A stretch of DNA of 64,000 bases from Halonotius roseus (GTDB lineage Archaea > Halobacteriota > Halobacteria > Halobacteriales > Haloferacaceae): contig NZ_SESI01000002.1 of NCBI RefSeq assembly GCF_006861655.1, forward strand, positions 62,001-126,000, in the 5' to 3' direction. Under the pieces are notes generated by a model. The model saw only the letters and a list, made by a program, of their open reading frames with translations, did not search any database and had not been told where the DNA came from. The position numbers and the translations under genes are program-made. Of this stretch, positions 34,804 to 43,166 are shown one piece after another (the first letter of the stretch is position 1; every line of letters starts with the position of its first letter).

Positions 34804-35502
34804 CGGTGGTGTTCAGATAAGCTGATTCCATGCGAAACTGAGCGATCTGAGCCAGTCGTCGGCTGTCTCTGCTGCGGCGTTGCTGAAACAGTTAGAGAAA
34901 CAGATAGTTCGACGTTTTATATCACGAAAGACACGTTCGACGGCGTTTCGATCTCCATGTTTTTCGTATCTGAAATCAGAGCCGGCTCGGTGACAGGCAG
35001 CCTGTAATGAGTGGGCACCATCAATGAGAAATACGGCGTCAGCAACGTCGTGTTTCTCGCTGGGCCCAGCGGAAACGTCCGTGCTAGTCCGGTATTTGTT
35101 GTCGTCTCAAGGCTTGTATACAGCAATTTGTACGTCTCTGGATCAACGGCTGCGTACAGCCAATATCGCTCGTCATTGAGTTGGATCACCATCTCATCAA
35201 CCGCAACGTGATCCGGGCTCTTCCCTGAGGTGGGCTGTAAATCGGCCTTGTAAATCCAGTTGTGCATGGTTGATCGAGCGCGTTCGAAACCAAATATCTA
35301 AAGCACAGAAACCGTATTCGAAAGTGATAATCCAGACAGATGCAGCTGAATACTGAGCTTCATCAGAAACTCCGGTGTCGCTTCTCGTTTCATAAAATCT
35401 AATCCAGTTTGGTCGATACTGTCTCTGGGGCGTCTGAATTCTTCCAGAACCACGTAAAACTCGTGACGCCTCACGTTTTCAGTCCCTATCTGAACACCGC
35501 CG
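34804..35502. mobile_element. Decayed IS6-family insertion sequence (ISH-type)
   Basis: The element is 699 bp, bounded by CGGTGGTGTTCAGAT (34804-34818) and its inverted copy ATCTGAACACCGCCG (35488-35502), 14 of 15 matching. It contains a minus-strand transposase pseudogene. The size, the ends and the transposase match haloarchaeal IS6 elements of the ISH14/ISH15 group. I could not find a target-site duplication. It lies exactly at the transition into the low-GC pilus region. Confidence 0.85.
34813..35393 (-). pseudogene. IS6-family transposase, broken by a stop and a frameshift
   Basis: Translated on the minus strand from the ATG at 35391-35393 (MKREATPEFLMKLSIQLHL). An in-frame TAG at 35298-35300 interrupts the HTH region. 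The frame resumes with HNWIYKADLQPTSGKSPDHV, and then shifts near 35060: the continuation (EKHDVADAVFLIDGAHSLQ and RYEKHGDRNAVERVFRD) is in another frame and ends in AWNQLI with TGA at 34813-34815. The DDE triad (D in VAVDE, D in LIDG, E in NAVERVF) is still readable. Homology continues a little upstream, with no good start. It cannot make a transposase. Confidence 0.88.
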
Positions 35503-35513
35503 TGGGATGGATG

Positions 35514-36143
35514 TCAAGATATATCTCTGCTTGGATCGATGCTGATACCTTCGGTGAGATCAAGTTTTATTGGTTCTGCTGGGATCGACCCTCCTCGATA
35601 CTTTGGAATAGACAACATTGTTATTATTTTTCCATTTTTTTGTGTTTGACTGAGATCGAATACCACATCAGCCATTTGTTTTGTTAGGTCACGATTTTTA
35701 TTAATCACATCCGATTTCATCGCATGAAGGATTACTATTGATTCGGTGTTTGCGATCTCGTTTTGGATGTCATTAAGAAAGTACGTATAGTCTGCTGGAT
35801 CGTTTTCTTCGAGTGGATCAATTGTATCGACAATCAGTGTTGATTCTTTTTTGAGCCTTCCAACTGCTTTCTGAATCTGAGTTACTGGGCTATCGGTATG
35901 ATCCTCAACTGTCGGTTCAGCAATATTCTGTGGCGTTCGTGTGATAGCATCAATGATCGAATGTTTTGACCGTACCGTAGTGGAGTACAGTGTCTCTCGG
36001 GGTTGAGAAAATCGATAGAGAAACTGCTCGGATTGACTTGCTGGGGGTGCAATAAACAATAAAATAGATCCGGGAGGCAGGCCGCCGCCTATCTCGCGGT
36101 CTAAGAGGGGTATCCCGGTTGAGAATCCATTCGATACACTCAT
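35514..36143 (-). CDS. RecA/KaiC-like protein with degenerate P-loop
   Basis: A 209-residue protein similar in layout to the KaiC/RAD55/ArlH family: GFSTGIPLLDREIGGGLPPGSILLF is followed, where the Walker A should be, by IAPPASQSEQ instead of G-x4-GKT. A Walker B-like LIVDTIDPL and a late DVVFDLSQTQ are present. ATP binding is therefore doubtful; it may be a regulatory partner, like some HTR-like proteins encoded beside haloarchaeal pilus genes. It is divergent from the large pilin-like gene. The ATG at 36143 is chosen because the frame above it carries an unrelated basic stretch. Confidence 0.65.
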   Translation of the reverse strand: MSVSNGFSTGIPLLDREIGGGLPPGSILLFIAPPASQSEQFLYRFSQPRETLYSTTVRSKHSIIDAITRTPQNIAEPTVEDHTDSPVTQIQKAVGRLKKESTLIVDTIDPLEENDPADYTYFLNDIQNEIANTESIVILHAMKSDVINKNRDLTKQMADVVFDLSQTQKNGKIITMLSIPKYRGGSIPAEPIKLDLTEGISIDPSRDIS

Positions 36144-36256
36144 ATTCCAGACATATTGGTATACGAGGCCACCGTATGTATAGATGGTGGTGATTACTGT
36201 CAAAAAAATAGAGTTGGGTTTTCAACCATACAATTATTTCCTTGCAGGACTGAGTT

Positions 36257-37729
36257 ATGTTAATGCGCACAAAGAATCGGGGACAAACGGAGGTGATTGG
36301 CGTAATTCTTCTATTGGGGATTTCAACGATGGTTATTGGTGGATCTATTGTCGTTGCGACAGGGAGTGCGAATGACTTTTCTCTTGCTGCTCAATCAGAA
36401 AACGGCGAAAATTCAATTTCTCATGTTGAGGCAGAAATGAGTGCTGTCGCCATCGGTGATTCGCGGAACCGTATGGTGAGTTTGAGTCAGACTTCTAATG
36501 GCAGGTACTTGGTGCAACCGGATTCGGGGCAGGTTTCGGTCACATACACTGAAACTGGCACCGAAGAGTGGAATGTGACACGACCTCTGGGAGCGATTGT
36601 CTACAATAGCTCTGATCGAGACATTGCCTATCAGGGCGGTGGTGTCTGGTCGAAAGAAGGGGAGTATACATCAATTGTTTCGCAACCAGAATTTGATTAT
36701 ACCCAGCAGACGTTGACATTCCCAATTATTCAGGTTCGGAAGACAGGCGATGACACAGTCTCGTATGAGGATGCCGAGAAACCAACAACGTTAGAATCAG
36801 ATGCACTTGATTACCCGTTAGAAAATGGAACTGTAGAGATCAAAGTGAGGAGTATATACTATGAAGGGTGGTATGAATACTTCCAAACCCAAACTGATAC
36901 TGAGGCCAATATTTACCATCACAACAATACGGCCACAGCGACTCTTATTGTGCCGGATACTATCGTGTTGAGTAACGTTGTCTCTCTTGAATCAGAATAT
37001 GATCCATCTGGAAATGGTAACGGGAACGATCCAGTTGTTCCAGAGGATGAATTAGAAGAAAACGTCCCCCATGCATCGGCGGATCCGATAATTACGTCTG
37101 AACGTAGTGCTGCGGAGGCATCCAATACGAATGATGCACATAGCTGTGTTTCTGAATCAGGAATAAGTGGAAGTTGTGAGTTGACTGCGGGAACGTACTA
37201 TATTGACTCGGATGTTGATCTCAGTGACGATCTCACGCTTGATGTCTCAGCTGGCAATATCACAATCGCCACTACTGGTGATTTCAACATCAACTCCCAT
37301 GGGGTGAGCGTCGAAGGTGACGCACAAAACGTCGTATCGTACTACATCGCTGATGATCTTCAACTGCAAGGGAATGCAGAAGTAACACACCCAACAGGCG
37401 GTAGCGAGATACAGAACGAATTTTTCGTCGGTGATCAGTTTACAGATGATGCAAGTGGCAGTGGGAATATTCTCATTGAGGGGATTATCTATGCTCCTGA
37501 ATCAGATACTGAAACGGGTGGAAATATCGACCTCCAAGGAGCACTTATCGCTAATAGCCTATCTGTAAATGGGCAGTCAGGGCAAATACGACGAGGAAAT
37601 GTACCGCTGAACTATGAACTGGATGTGACTGGTGTCAGCGATAAAATCCGGTTCATGCACGTTACGACAAACCGTGTCAATGCGAGTGTTGAAAACTCGA
37701 AACTGTATATTGAATCATATTCTGGCTAA
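36257..37729 (+). CDS. Large prepilin-like secreted protein
   Basis: A 490-residue protein. The N-terminus NRGQTEVIGVILLLGIST has the charged stretch, Gly and hydrophobic helix of an archaeal class III prepilin signal, presumably cut after the RG by the prepilin peptidase PibD. The rest is a long exposed region: a DUF7289-like part (up to about 260), an acidic linker with Asn-rich repeats (GNGNGND), then a beta-rich part (about 290-490) with TYYIDSDVDLSDDLTLD. It is low-GC. It would be a minor pilin or tip adhesin of the neighbouring system; that role is inferred from location and signal. Confidence 0.72.
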   Translation: MLMRTKNRGQTEVIGVILLLGISTMVIGGSIVVATGSANDFSLAAQSENGENSISHVEAEMSAVAIGDSRNRMVSLSQTSNGRYLVQPDSGQVSVTYTETGTEEWNVTRPLGAIVYNSSDRDIAYQGGGVWSKEGEYTSIVSQPEFDYTQQTLTFPIIQVRKTGDDTVSYEDAEKPTTLESDALDYPLENGTVEIKVRSIYYEGWYEYFQTQTDTEANIYHHNNTATATLIVPDTIVLSNVVSLESEYDPSGNGNGNDPVVPEDELEENVPHASADPIITSERSAAEASNTNDAHSCVSESGISGSCELTAGTYYIDSDVDLSDDLTLDVSAGNITIATTGDFNINSHGVSVEGDAQNVVSYYIADDLQLQGNAEVTHPTGGSEIQNEFFVGDQFTDDASGSGNILIEGIIYAPESDTETGGNIDLQGALIANSLSVNGQSGQIRRGNVPLNYELDVTGVSDKIRFMHVTTNRVNASVENSKLYIESYSG

Positions 37730-37803
37730 AAACGAGAGGATTGTTCGGTTATTTAAGTTCACTGCGTTCATAATGTTGTTTTGTTGACTTAGAAAAAGCG
37801 AAT

Positions 37804-38580
37804 TTAGGTTTCAATGTCCGTTTGGATAGCTGTCGGCGAGAGTACGGCGGTTTCTGGGCTTGTTCCATCAACAGTAATTGATGCCCGAACGGTACTCCCA
37901 TCGCGTTCAACATTCTCGAATCCCTCGTCGGCTAACTGCCGTTCCCAGCCAGCCGGTTTGGTTGATTCAATCGCTATTTTGAGTGTTTCACCTGTCACTG
38001 TTCGCGCCGCTGTTGTTTGTGTGTCGGAAGAATACACCGACTGGATGACGAGTTCTCCTGAGGGAGCAACACCGAAATCAGGATTGGGGGTGTTGAGACT
38101 CACAACAGGGATGACTGCTTTCGTGTCTTCTACAACAAAGCCGGTGTCAGTACGTGAAAGGGTCTCTCGGCTCGTTCTATCATTGAACAGCAGGCCACCC
38201 TCATAGACAAGTTCTGTATTGTCGTTTTGATACGTGATTGTTCTCGTCGCAATCGATGTGTTATCGGCGGTAAACTCGTTGCTGCTTGTATCCCACTCGC
38301 CGATTGTGATTGTTGCTATTTCACCGTAGCCAATACTCCCAGATTGAATATTCAACGGTGTTGCCTTTCGTGAGTCTTTGTGTGTCTGTATAGTTTCGAA
38401 ATCACGGTCAAGGATCTGGAAGCCACGTTCGACTGTGGCAATCTGCTCGCTCTGTTGTTGTGAGCTGATTTCAGTGATGCCTGTTGTGGTTGCGACAAAA
38501 GTTAGTGTGAGGATCATGCCGAAGATCATGATGTAGCCAAGAACATCGCTCACCCCTCGTCCACAGTCCGATTCATCCAT
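37804..38580 (-). CDS. Prepilin-like protein (DUF7289-type)
   Basis: A 258-residue protein starting MDESDCGRGVSDVLGYIMIFG. The motif GRG-VSDVLGY is an archaeal prepilin-type cleavage site followed by a single helix (about 12-34). The remainder is an exposed mixed domain. It ends an operon-like run of five similar proteins and overlaps the previous gene by 8 bp. The longer ORF to 38652 includes a stretch of the neighbouring gene. Probable minor pilin. Confidence 0.75.
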   Translation of the reverse strand: MDESDCGRGVSDVLGYIMIFGMILTLTFVATTTGITEISSQQQSEQIATVERGFQILDRDFETIQTHKDSRKATPLNIQSGSIGYGEIATITIGEWDTSSNEFTADNTSIATRTITYQNDNTELVYEGGLLFNDRTSRETLSRTDTGFVVEDTKAVIPVVSLNTPNPDFGVAPSGELVIQSVYSSDTQTTAARTVTGETLKIAIESTKPAGWERQLADEGFENVERDGSTVRASITVDGTSPETAVLSPTAIQTDIET

Positions 38581-39052
38581 TGGTGGCTCCCACCTCGATT
38601 GTCGTTCCACCAGAGTAGCGGATGGTGACTGACCCTCCGCTAATTCGGCCATTGCTTGTAATATTTATCTCCTCGTTTGCAGCCGGGAGTGGTTCGGTAA
38701 CGGTCACGTCGCCGTCAACCGTTGCGAGTTGAATCTGCGTGTCAGTAACGGTGATTGTGTATGCTCCCGCAGCCGTCCGGTCGGGCAAATCAACAGTCGT
38801 GGTGATTTGCTGGTTGCTGTCAGCTGGATTTGTCGCAATGCCGTGTGTCGTCCCGAGTTCACTTCCGAGCGTGTTTCCAGCAATCTCTAATTGGTTGGTC
38901 GCTGTCAGCTCGGTTTCACTTTGCACAAACCCCGTTGCCCCGGTAATCAGGCCTGTAAGCAAAATACCCGTAATAGCAAGTGTGAGCGTATAGCCGGTGA
39001 CCGTAGACAGTCCACGGCTGTCTGATCCGAAATCGAAGCGATTCATGATCAT
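38573..39052 (-). CDS. Prepilin-like protein (DUF7266-type)
   Basis: About 159 residues. N-terminus SRGLSTVTGYTLTLAITGILLTG carries the prepilin-type RG site and one helix. The C-terminal part is a beta-rich Ig-like domain (DLPDRTAAGAYTITV, GGSVTIRYSGG). The ATG at 39052 overlaps the stop of the preceding gene as ATGA, so it is translationally coupled; a second ATG two codons on is possible. Confidence 0.72.
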   Translation of the reverse strand: MIMNRFDFGSDSRGLSTVTGYTLTLAITGILLTGLITGATGFVQSETELTATNQLEIAGNTLGSELGTTHGIATNPADSNQQITTTVDLPDRTAAGAYTITVTDTQIQLATVDGDVTVTEPLPAANEEINITSNGRISGGSVTIRYSGGTTIEVGATNG

Positions 39053-39987
39053 GGTTCCCCCTTTGCGAGCCGTGTGCTGGTCGTGTATTCAGTATCGTCA
39101 GTGATGTACTCGTATGTGACTGTGAGGGCGTAGACAGCTGTCGCTGTCTCAATTTCGTTGTGTGTCCCTCCATCGTCGGGAGCAACCGAGCCGGATGAGA
39201 TAACGTAAGCAAACTCACCAGTAGCGGTATCGCCGTTATTGAACTGGAGTTCATCGACATCGAATCCCGGCCACAAGTTACGGCAAGGGGATTCTTCGAC
39301 AGCCGATGTGAGCGTATTTGTTGTGAAGTGGATGGTTGTGGTGGTTCGTTCTGGGATACGACATGAGGTCGTGACCGTCGCAGTCTCATCTACTCCTGTA
39401 ATATGGATCTCACCGCTGTTTCTGTAGACGTATCTGGTTGCGTTTTCCGAATCACTGGGGTTGAACGTCACGCCGAACGCGTTTGCCTCTAACGCTGCGA
39501 CGGACGGATCTGATAGTGAAGGCAGTGTAGAGAAATTCATCGAATAAGCGCGTATCTCTCCGATTCCATCCGTTACTACCCACGTCTCATTCCCATCTGT
39601 ATTCGTAAGGGATGCATCCGAATTTGTCCATGCAATCCGTGTCCCAGTTGTCGTCGAGTCATGTGTGAGCGACGCGATGGCACCGTACGTTGTTTGTCGC
39701 TGGGTAGTTTGTGCGTTGATATTGGCAATGACGGCGTGGGTATCTGATGGGGCCTGCCCGTCCATCTGACTATTTTCGATAGCAATCGTTTGGGCAATAT
39801 TTGTGATATGTGTGTCTTTCAGCGATTCACCGCGAGCAGTATCACTGAATGTGACACTTGTCGACTGCGCTTCGGTGAATAGGGCCATGTTGAGTACCAT
39901 TGAAAGGGAGAGAAGCAGAGCCGCAATCACGACTGCTGTGACGATCAATAGTTGCCCCCGAGATTCTGCGTTCGATTGTCCGCTCAT
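39049..39987 (-). CDS. Prepilin-like protein (DUF7261-type)
   Basis: A 312-residue protein. SRGQLLIVTAVVIAALLLSLS is the class III-type signal and the sole helix. The rest is a large extracellular domain with four Cys residues, two of which lie in TTSCRIP and ESPCRNLWPGF. A strong ribosome-binding sequence GGAGGAG, made of the last codons of the upstream gene, lies 8 bp before the ATG at 39987; this decides the start. Part of the pilus operon. Confidence 0.75.
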   Translation of the reverse strand: MSGQSNAESRGQLLIVTAVVIAALLLSLSMVLNMALFTEAQSTSVTFSDTARGESLKDTHITNIAQTIAIENSQMDGQAPSDTHAVIANINAQTTQRQTTYGAIASLTHDSTTTGTRIAWTNSDASLTNTDGNETWVVTDGIGEIRAYSMNFSTLPSLSDPSVAALEANAFGVTFNPSDSENATRYVYRNSGEIHITGVDETATVTTSCRIPERTTTTIHFTTNTLTSAVEESPCRNLWPGFDVDELQFNNGDTATGEFAYVISSGSVAPDDGGTHNEIETATAVYALTVTYEYITDDTEYTTSTRLAKGEP

Positions 39988-39989
39988 AC

Positions 39990-40628
39990 TTATCTCCTCC
40001 ATACAACCACCTCGACTTCGACATAATTGTAGATTGGAGCGGTTTCGTTTAGCGAAGTAATATAGAAGTCCTCGCTATCGGTGTTTTGTAACTGTGTATG
40101 TGGCTGCGTTGTGAGTGTATCCGAATCATGCAGGACAATCGGTTTTCTGACAGTGACGACATTATCTGATGGTGATCCTGTTCTGAGGAGTCGTTGTGAT
40201 TTCATTTCGGTCGAGGTATTGTAGTGTTTGAGATTGACATTATAGGCCGTTTGAGTGGTATCTATACTGTCATTCAGCCGATTAAGGAAAGCTGTATCAG
40301 CATCCATATTTGTATAATAACTGGTTTCATTCGGGTTCGCTCGACCAGCAAACCCTTCTTTCTCGTTCCCGGCGGTATCAGAGCCGTTCCAGTTCAACAG
40401 GGTTTGTTTCAGTTCGCCAGAGGTGTGGGTGATGTCAATCGTATTGCTAACCAGCTCCCGCTCTTGATTCTCCAAGTGTTTGTCCGTCGTTGTTGATGAG
40501 AACGGAGTAACTGTCGTGGTCTGCAGGGCGAATAAGACTGCGAGGAGTATCAGTATGGATGCAACAATGGCCTCGGTGGTATGCGCTTGGCCTCTATTTT
40601 CACAATCAAATTGGGTAGGGAGATACAT
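39990..40628 (-). CDS. Prepilin-like protein (DUF7288-type)
   Basis: A 212-residue protein, start ATG at 40628 (MYLPTQFDCENRGQAHTTEA). The RGQAHTTEAIVASILILL segment is the signal and helix. The body is polar, mostly helical then beta, ending in VEVVVWRR. The upstream gene stops one base before this ATG, so the two are probably co-translated. Function is inferred from the setting. Confidence 0.72.
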   Translation of the reverse strand: MYLPTQFDCENRGQAHTTEAIVASILILLAVLFALQTTTVTPFSSTTTDKHLENQERELVSNTIDITHTSGELKQTLLNWNGSDTAGNEKEGFAGRANPNETSYYTNMDADTAFLNRLNDSIDTTQTAYNVNLKHYNTSTEMKSQRLLRTGSPSDNVVTVRKPIVLHDSDTLTTQPHTQLQNTDSEDFYITSLNETAPIYNYVEVEVVVWRR

Positions 40629-40629
40629 C

Positions 40630-41154
40630 CTACCATACCTCAACTGACAGGCGATGAATCTCGCCATTCAACCGAACGGTTCGTGTAGCGACAGCAGTGT
40701 TTCGCCCAGTCTCTCCTGTGTTACGCTGTAGATCGTAGCTTACACCGTCAACCGTTGTTGTTGCAGCACTCCCGCCGGCTCCACCCTCTCGGACTTCGTG
40801 AATATAAATCGAAGTACTGGTTGTATTATCCAACCCAACGATCGTTGTAACCGAATCATCAGCAGTGAATGAACACGTCTCATCAAGACTGGTATTACCG
40901 CCGAAGAATGCCGCCGTGCAGACGGCATCTACCGTTCCTGGATCTTCTGCTTGTAGCAACTCTGTTGTGAGTTGGGTAGCGATTTGATCTGCTATGATCG
41001 TCTCTGCTGTAGTCGACGTCGAAAACGGCTCAAACACTGTTGGAAGGAGGAGGAATACACCGCCGATAACTGAAATAAAGAGAACGATCCCGATTGTATA
41101 ATCGATGGTAGTCTGTCCTCTTGATTGGCTGTTTGAAAAACGCGCTTGCCACAT
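40630..41154 (-). CDS. Prepilin-like protein (DUF7287-type)
   Basis: A 174-residue protein that starts within the last bases of pilC (TAATG, ATG at 41154). The signal is SRGQTTIDYTIGIVLFISVIGG, followed by a compact extracellular domain containing two Cys in DAVCTAAFFGG and DETCSF. The four genes that follow share the same plan. This gene is probably the first minor pilin of the operon. Confidence 0.75.
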   Translation of the reverse strand: MWQARFSNSQSRGQTTIDYTIGIVLFISVIGGVFLLLPTVFEPFSTSTTAETIIADQIATQLTTELLQAEDPGTVDAVCTAAFFGGNTSLDETCSFTADDSVTTIVGLDNTTSTSIYIHEVREGGAGGSAATTTVDGVSYDLQRNTGETGRNTAVATRTVRLNGEIHRLSVEVW

Positions 41155-43166
41155 TATGCAACCACGCTCCAAGCTGCGATTGAGACTGTTAGCAACACGA
41201 CGACGAATTTCGTTCCAGAGAGTGGCTTTCCGGTGCGAATAATGCCAGCAATGAATCCTGCAAGTAACGCTTGCAGCGTGACGGCATGGAAGAATAGCAT
41301 CGAAAGCATATCCCCATCGAGTCCGGTAACAGGACTCCCGGCTCCGCCACCACCGTTGTTTCCTTGAGTGAGTTCCACCATTACATCAATAAATTGACTT
41401 TGTAGGATAGCCATGACACCGAGCAACGTTAGAAATGTCATGAGGATAATAGCGACCTGCATTTGTGTTCGTGATCGGCGTTCGCGTTCGATATCGTCGG
41501 CATTCTCACTGGCTCGTGCGGCGGTCGTAAGCACGTCTGAGATCTCATTTGTTGCTTGCTGTGCTTCGACGATGAGCTTGATTGTCCGGGAGAGCCGTGG
41601 GATGTGATACGTGTTATTAAATTCAATGAGAGCCTGTTTGACGCTGATCCCGTAGCTGATTTTAGCGTGAATGATAGATAGCTCTCGTGCTAAGTTGCCA
41701 GTCGAGGTCGTGGCAACCGTTTCAATTGCTTCTTGGAGAGTTTGGCCGGTATCGTTCGCGCTGGCGATTTTCCGGAGGTTGACCGAGAGTTTGCCGATGA
41801 TCGTTTGTCGGGATCTGACGTTCCATTCATAGAAGATGGCTAACGGGGTCAAAAGGATGTACGTCGGAATATACACCCAGAAGAGTGTCCCCCAGACGAC
41901 CTGATTCATCAGTCCGTCAAGCGAGGTTGGGGCGATCCCTTGGATGAGTCCGATTCCCAATACAGCAAGTGCAATTGGAACCGTGACGAGTAGTGTGTAT
42001 GTTGGATACTGCTTGAAAAACTGATGTGGTGCAGCGATTATTTCACGTATTTCGTAGTTCCGTTGGTGTGATTTAATGAATGAAAACACGGATGAACTGG
42101 CGGTATGCTGGTTAATATCTGAGAGATCAATCACCCCTTTCTTTCCCGCCGTCTCCCCCGGTTCTACTGAGAGATATCCATTACCGGGATCATCCGTTTT
42201 TGCGCTCGCTATGATGACTAAAAACCCGACGCCGATCAGCGGGATCATTCCGTATACAACAAGATAGAGCATTTGTTCTCGGGCTTGCCCCATGATCCCC
42301 ATGACGACAAGAATAATCAACAGCAGTAGCGGGAACATCGAGATCGTCATATACATTTCGCCAAACAGTTCAAGCGTGTCAAGTGTGGTTTCCTCTTCCT
42401 GTTTGGCTGTTCGCATGTGCCGCTCTTTTTTATCCTCTAAGAACGACTCAATATCGCCACCGGAGTCGATGATTGAAAGCATATCAGTGAGAAACTGAGC
42501 GAACGGATCACTCGGTGTTTCGAGAGCTTGTGTTCGGATCGCATTCCGATAGTCTTCACCCAAATACTCCGTCTCGTTGATGATGGACTGAAATTCTTTA
42601 GAGACTTCATCATAGGTTTCCTCAGTTTGCGCCATTGCTCTGAGTATCTCTAGCTGATTCATTCCCCCAACAGCAAGTGCATACATGAACGAGATCGCAT
42701 CCGGAAGGAGGATATTGATATTCCGTTTTCGCTGGCTTGCTCGCTGATATGGGATACCGACATACCCACCGAACCCGACGGCGAAGCCAATCGTCCCGAA
42801 AACGATCCCTGATAAAATAACAATGATTGGAACCACTAATGATCTGAGCAGATCAGCAGTTGCCTCGTTTGGAACGGGGATGCCAAGACTCAGCGTTTCT
42901 GGCGTGATGAAATTGAGTGCGAAAATACCGTAGCCGAGAGCCATTCCCAAAACCCATAATACGAGGCCGACGACGATACCGATACCCAACCCCTTAGAAA
43001 TATAGTATTCCGTCGTTTCCTTCATCCGGGCTTGCTTGAGTTTCGTCTCTACATTCCCAACGAAATCGCTATTGTCCGCAAACAAACGATCAAAGAGCGG
43101 ATAGAATAAATCCCCTAACGTATCGATATTGACTTGGTTAAACTGCGATTTGGTTGGGGTGCTCAT
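41154..43166 (-). CDS. pilC: Type IV pilus assembly platform protein (TadC/PilC-like), double T2SSF domain
   Basis: A 670-residue polytopic membrane protein. It has about nine helices and two copies of the T2SSF cytoplasmic domain: the first around 150-290 (LLPDAISFMYALAVGGMNQLEILRAMAQ) and the second around 460-600 (SVNLRKIASANDTGQTLQEAIETV). This is the haloarchaeal PilC/ArlJ-type platform on which pilins are extracted from the membrane. It overlaps pilB by 4 bp. The domain duplication is usual for archaeal pilus platforms. Confidence 0.9.
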   Translation of the reverse strand: MSTPTKSQFNQVNIDTLGDLFYPLFDRLFADNSDFVGNVETKLKQARMKETTEYYISKGLGIGIVVGLVLWVLGMALGYGIFALNFITPETLSLGIPVPNEATADLLRSLVVPIIVILSGIVFGTIGFAVGFGGYVGIPYQRASQRKRNINILLPDAISFMYALAVGGMNQLEILRAMAQTEETYDEVSKEFQSIINETEYLGEDYRNAIRTQALETPSDPFAQFLTDMLSIIDSGGDIESFLEDKKERHMRTAKQEEETTLDTLELFGEMYMTISMFPLLLLIILVVMGIMGQAREQMLYLVVYGMIPLIGVGFLVIIASAKTDDPGNGYLSVEPGETAGKKGVIDLSDINQHTASSSVFSFIKSHQRNYEIREIIAAPHQFFKQYPTYTLLVTVPIALAVLGIGLIQGIAPTSLDGLMNQVVWGTLFWVYIPTYILLTPLAIFYEWNVRSRQTIIGKLSVNLRKIASANDTGQTLQEAIETVATTSTGNLARELSIIHAKISYGISVKQALIEFNNTYHIPRLSRTIKLIVEAQQATNEISDVLTTAARASENADDIERERRSRTQMQVAIILMTFLTLLGVMAILQSQFIDVMVELTQGNNGGGGAGSPVTGLDGDMLSMLFFHAVTLQALLAGFIAGIIRTGKPLSGTKFVVVLLTVSIAAWSVVA

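Noticed and set aside
34741-35513. Target-site duplication of the IS6 remnant
   Set aside because: The flanks TCTAGTGCAAT and TGGGATGGATG share no clear 8-bp repeat, so an old or rearranged insertion is more likely.
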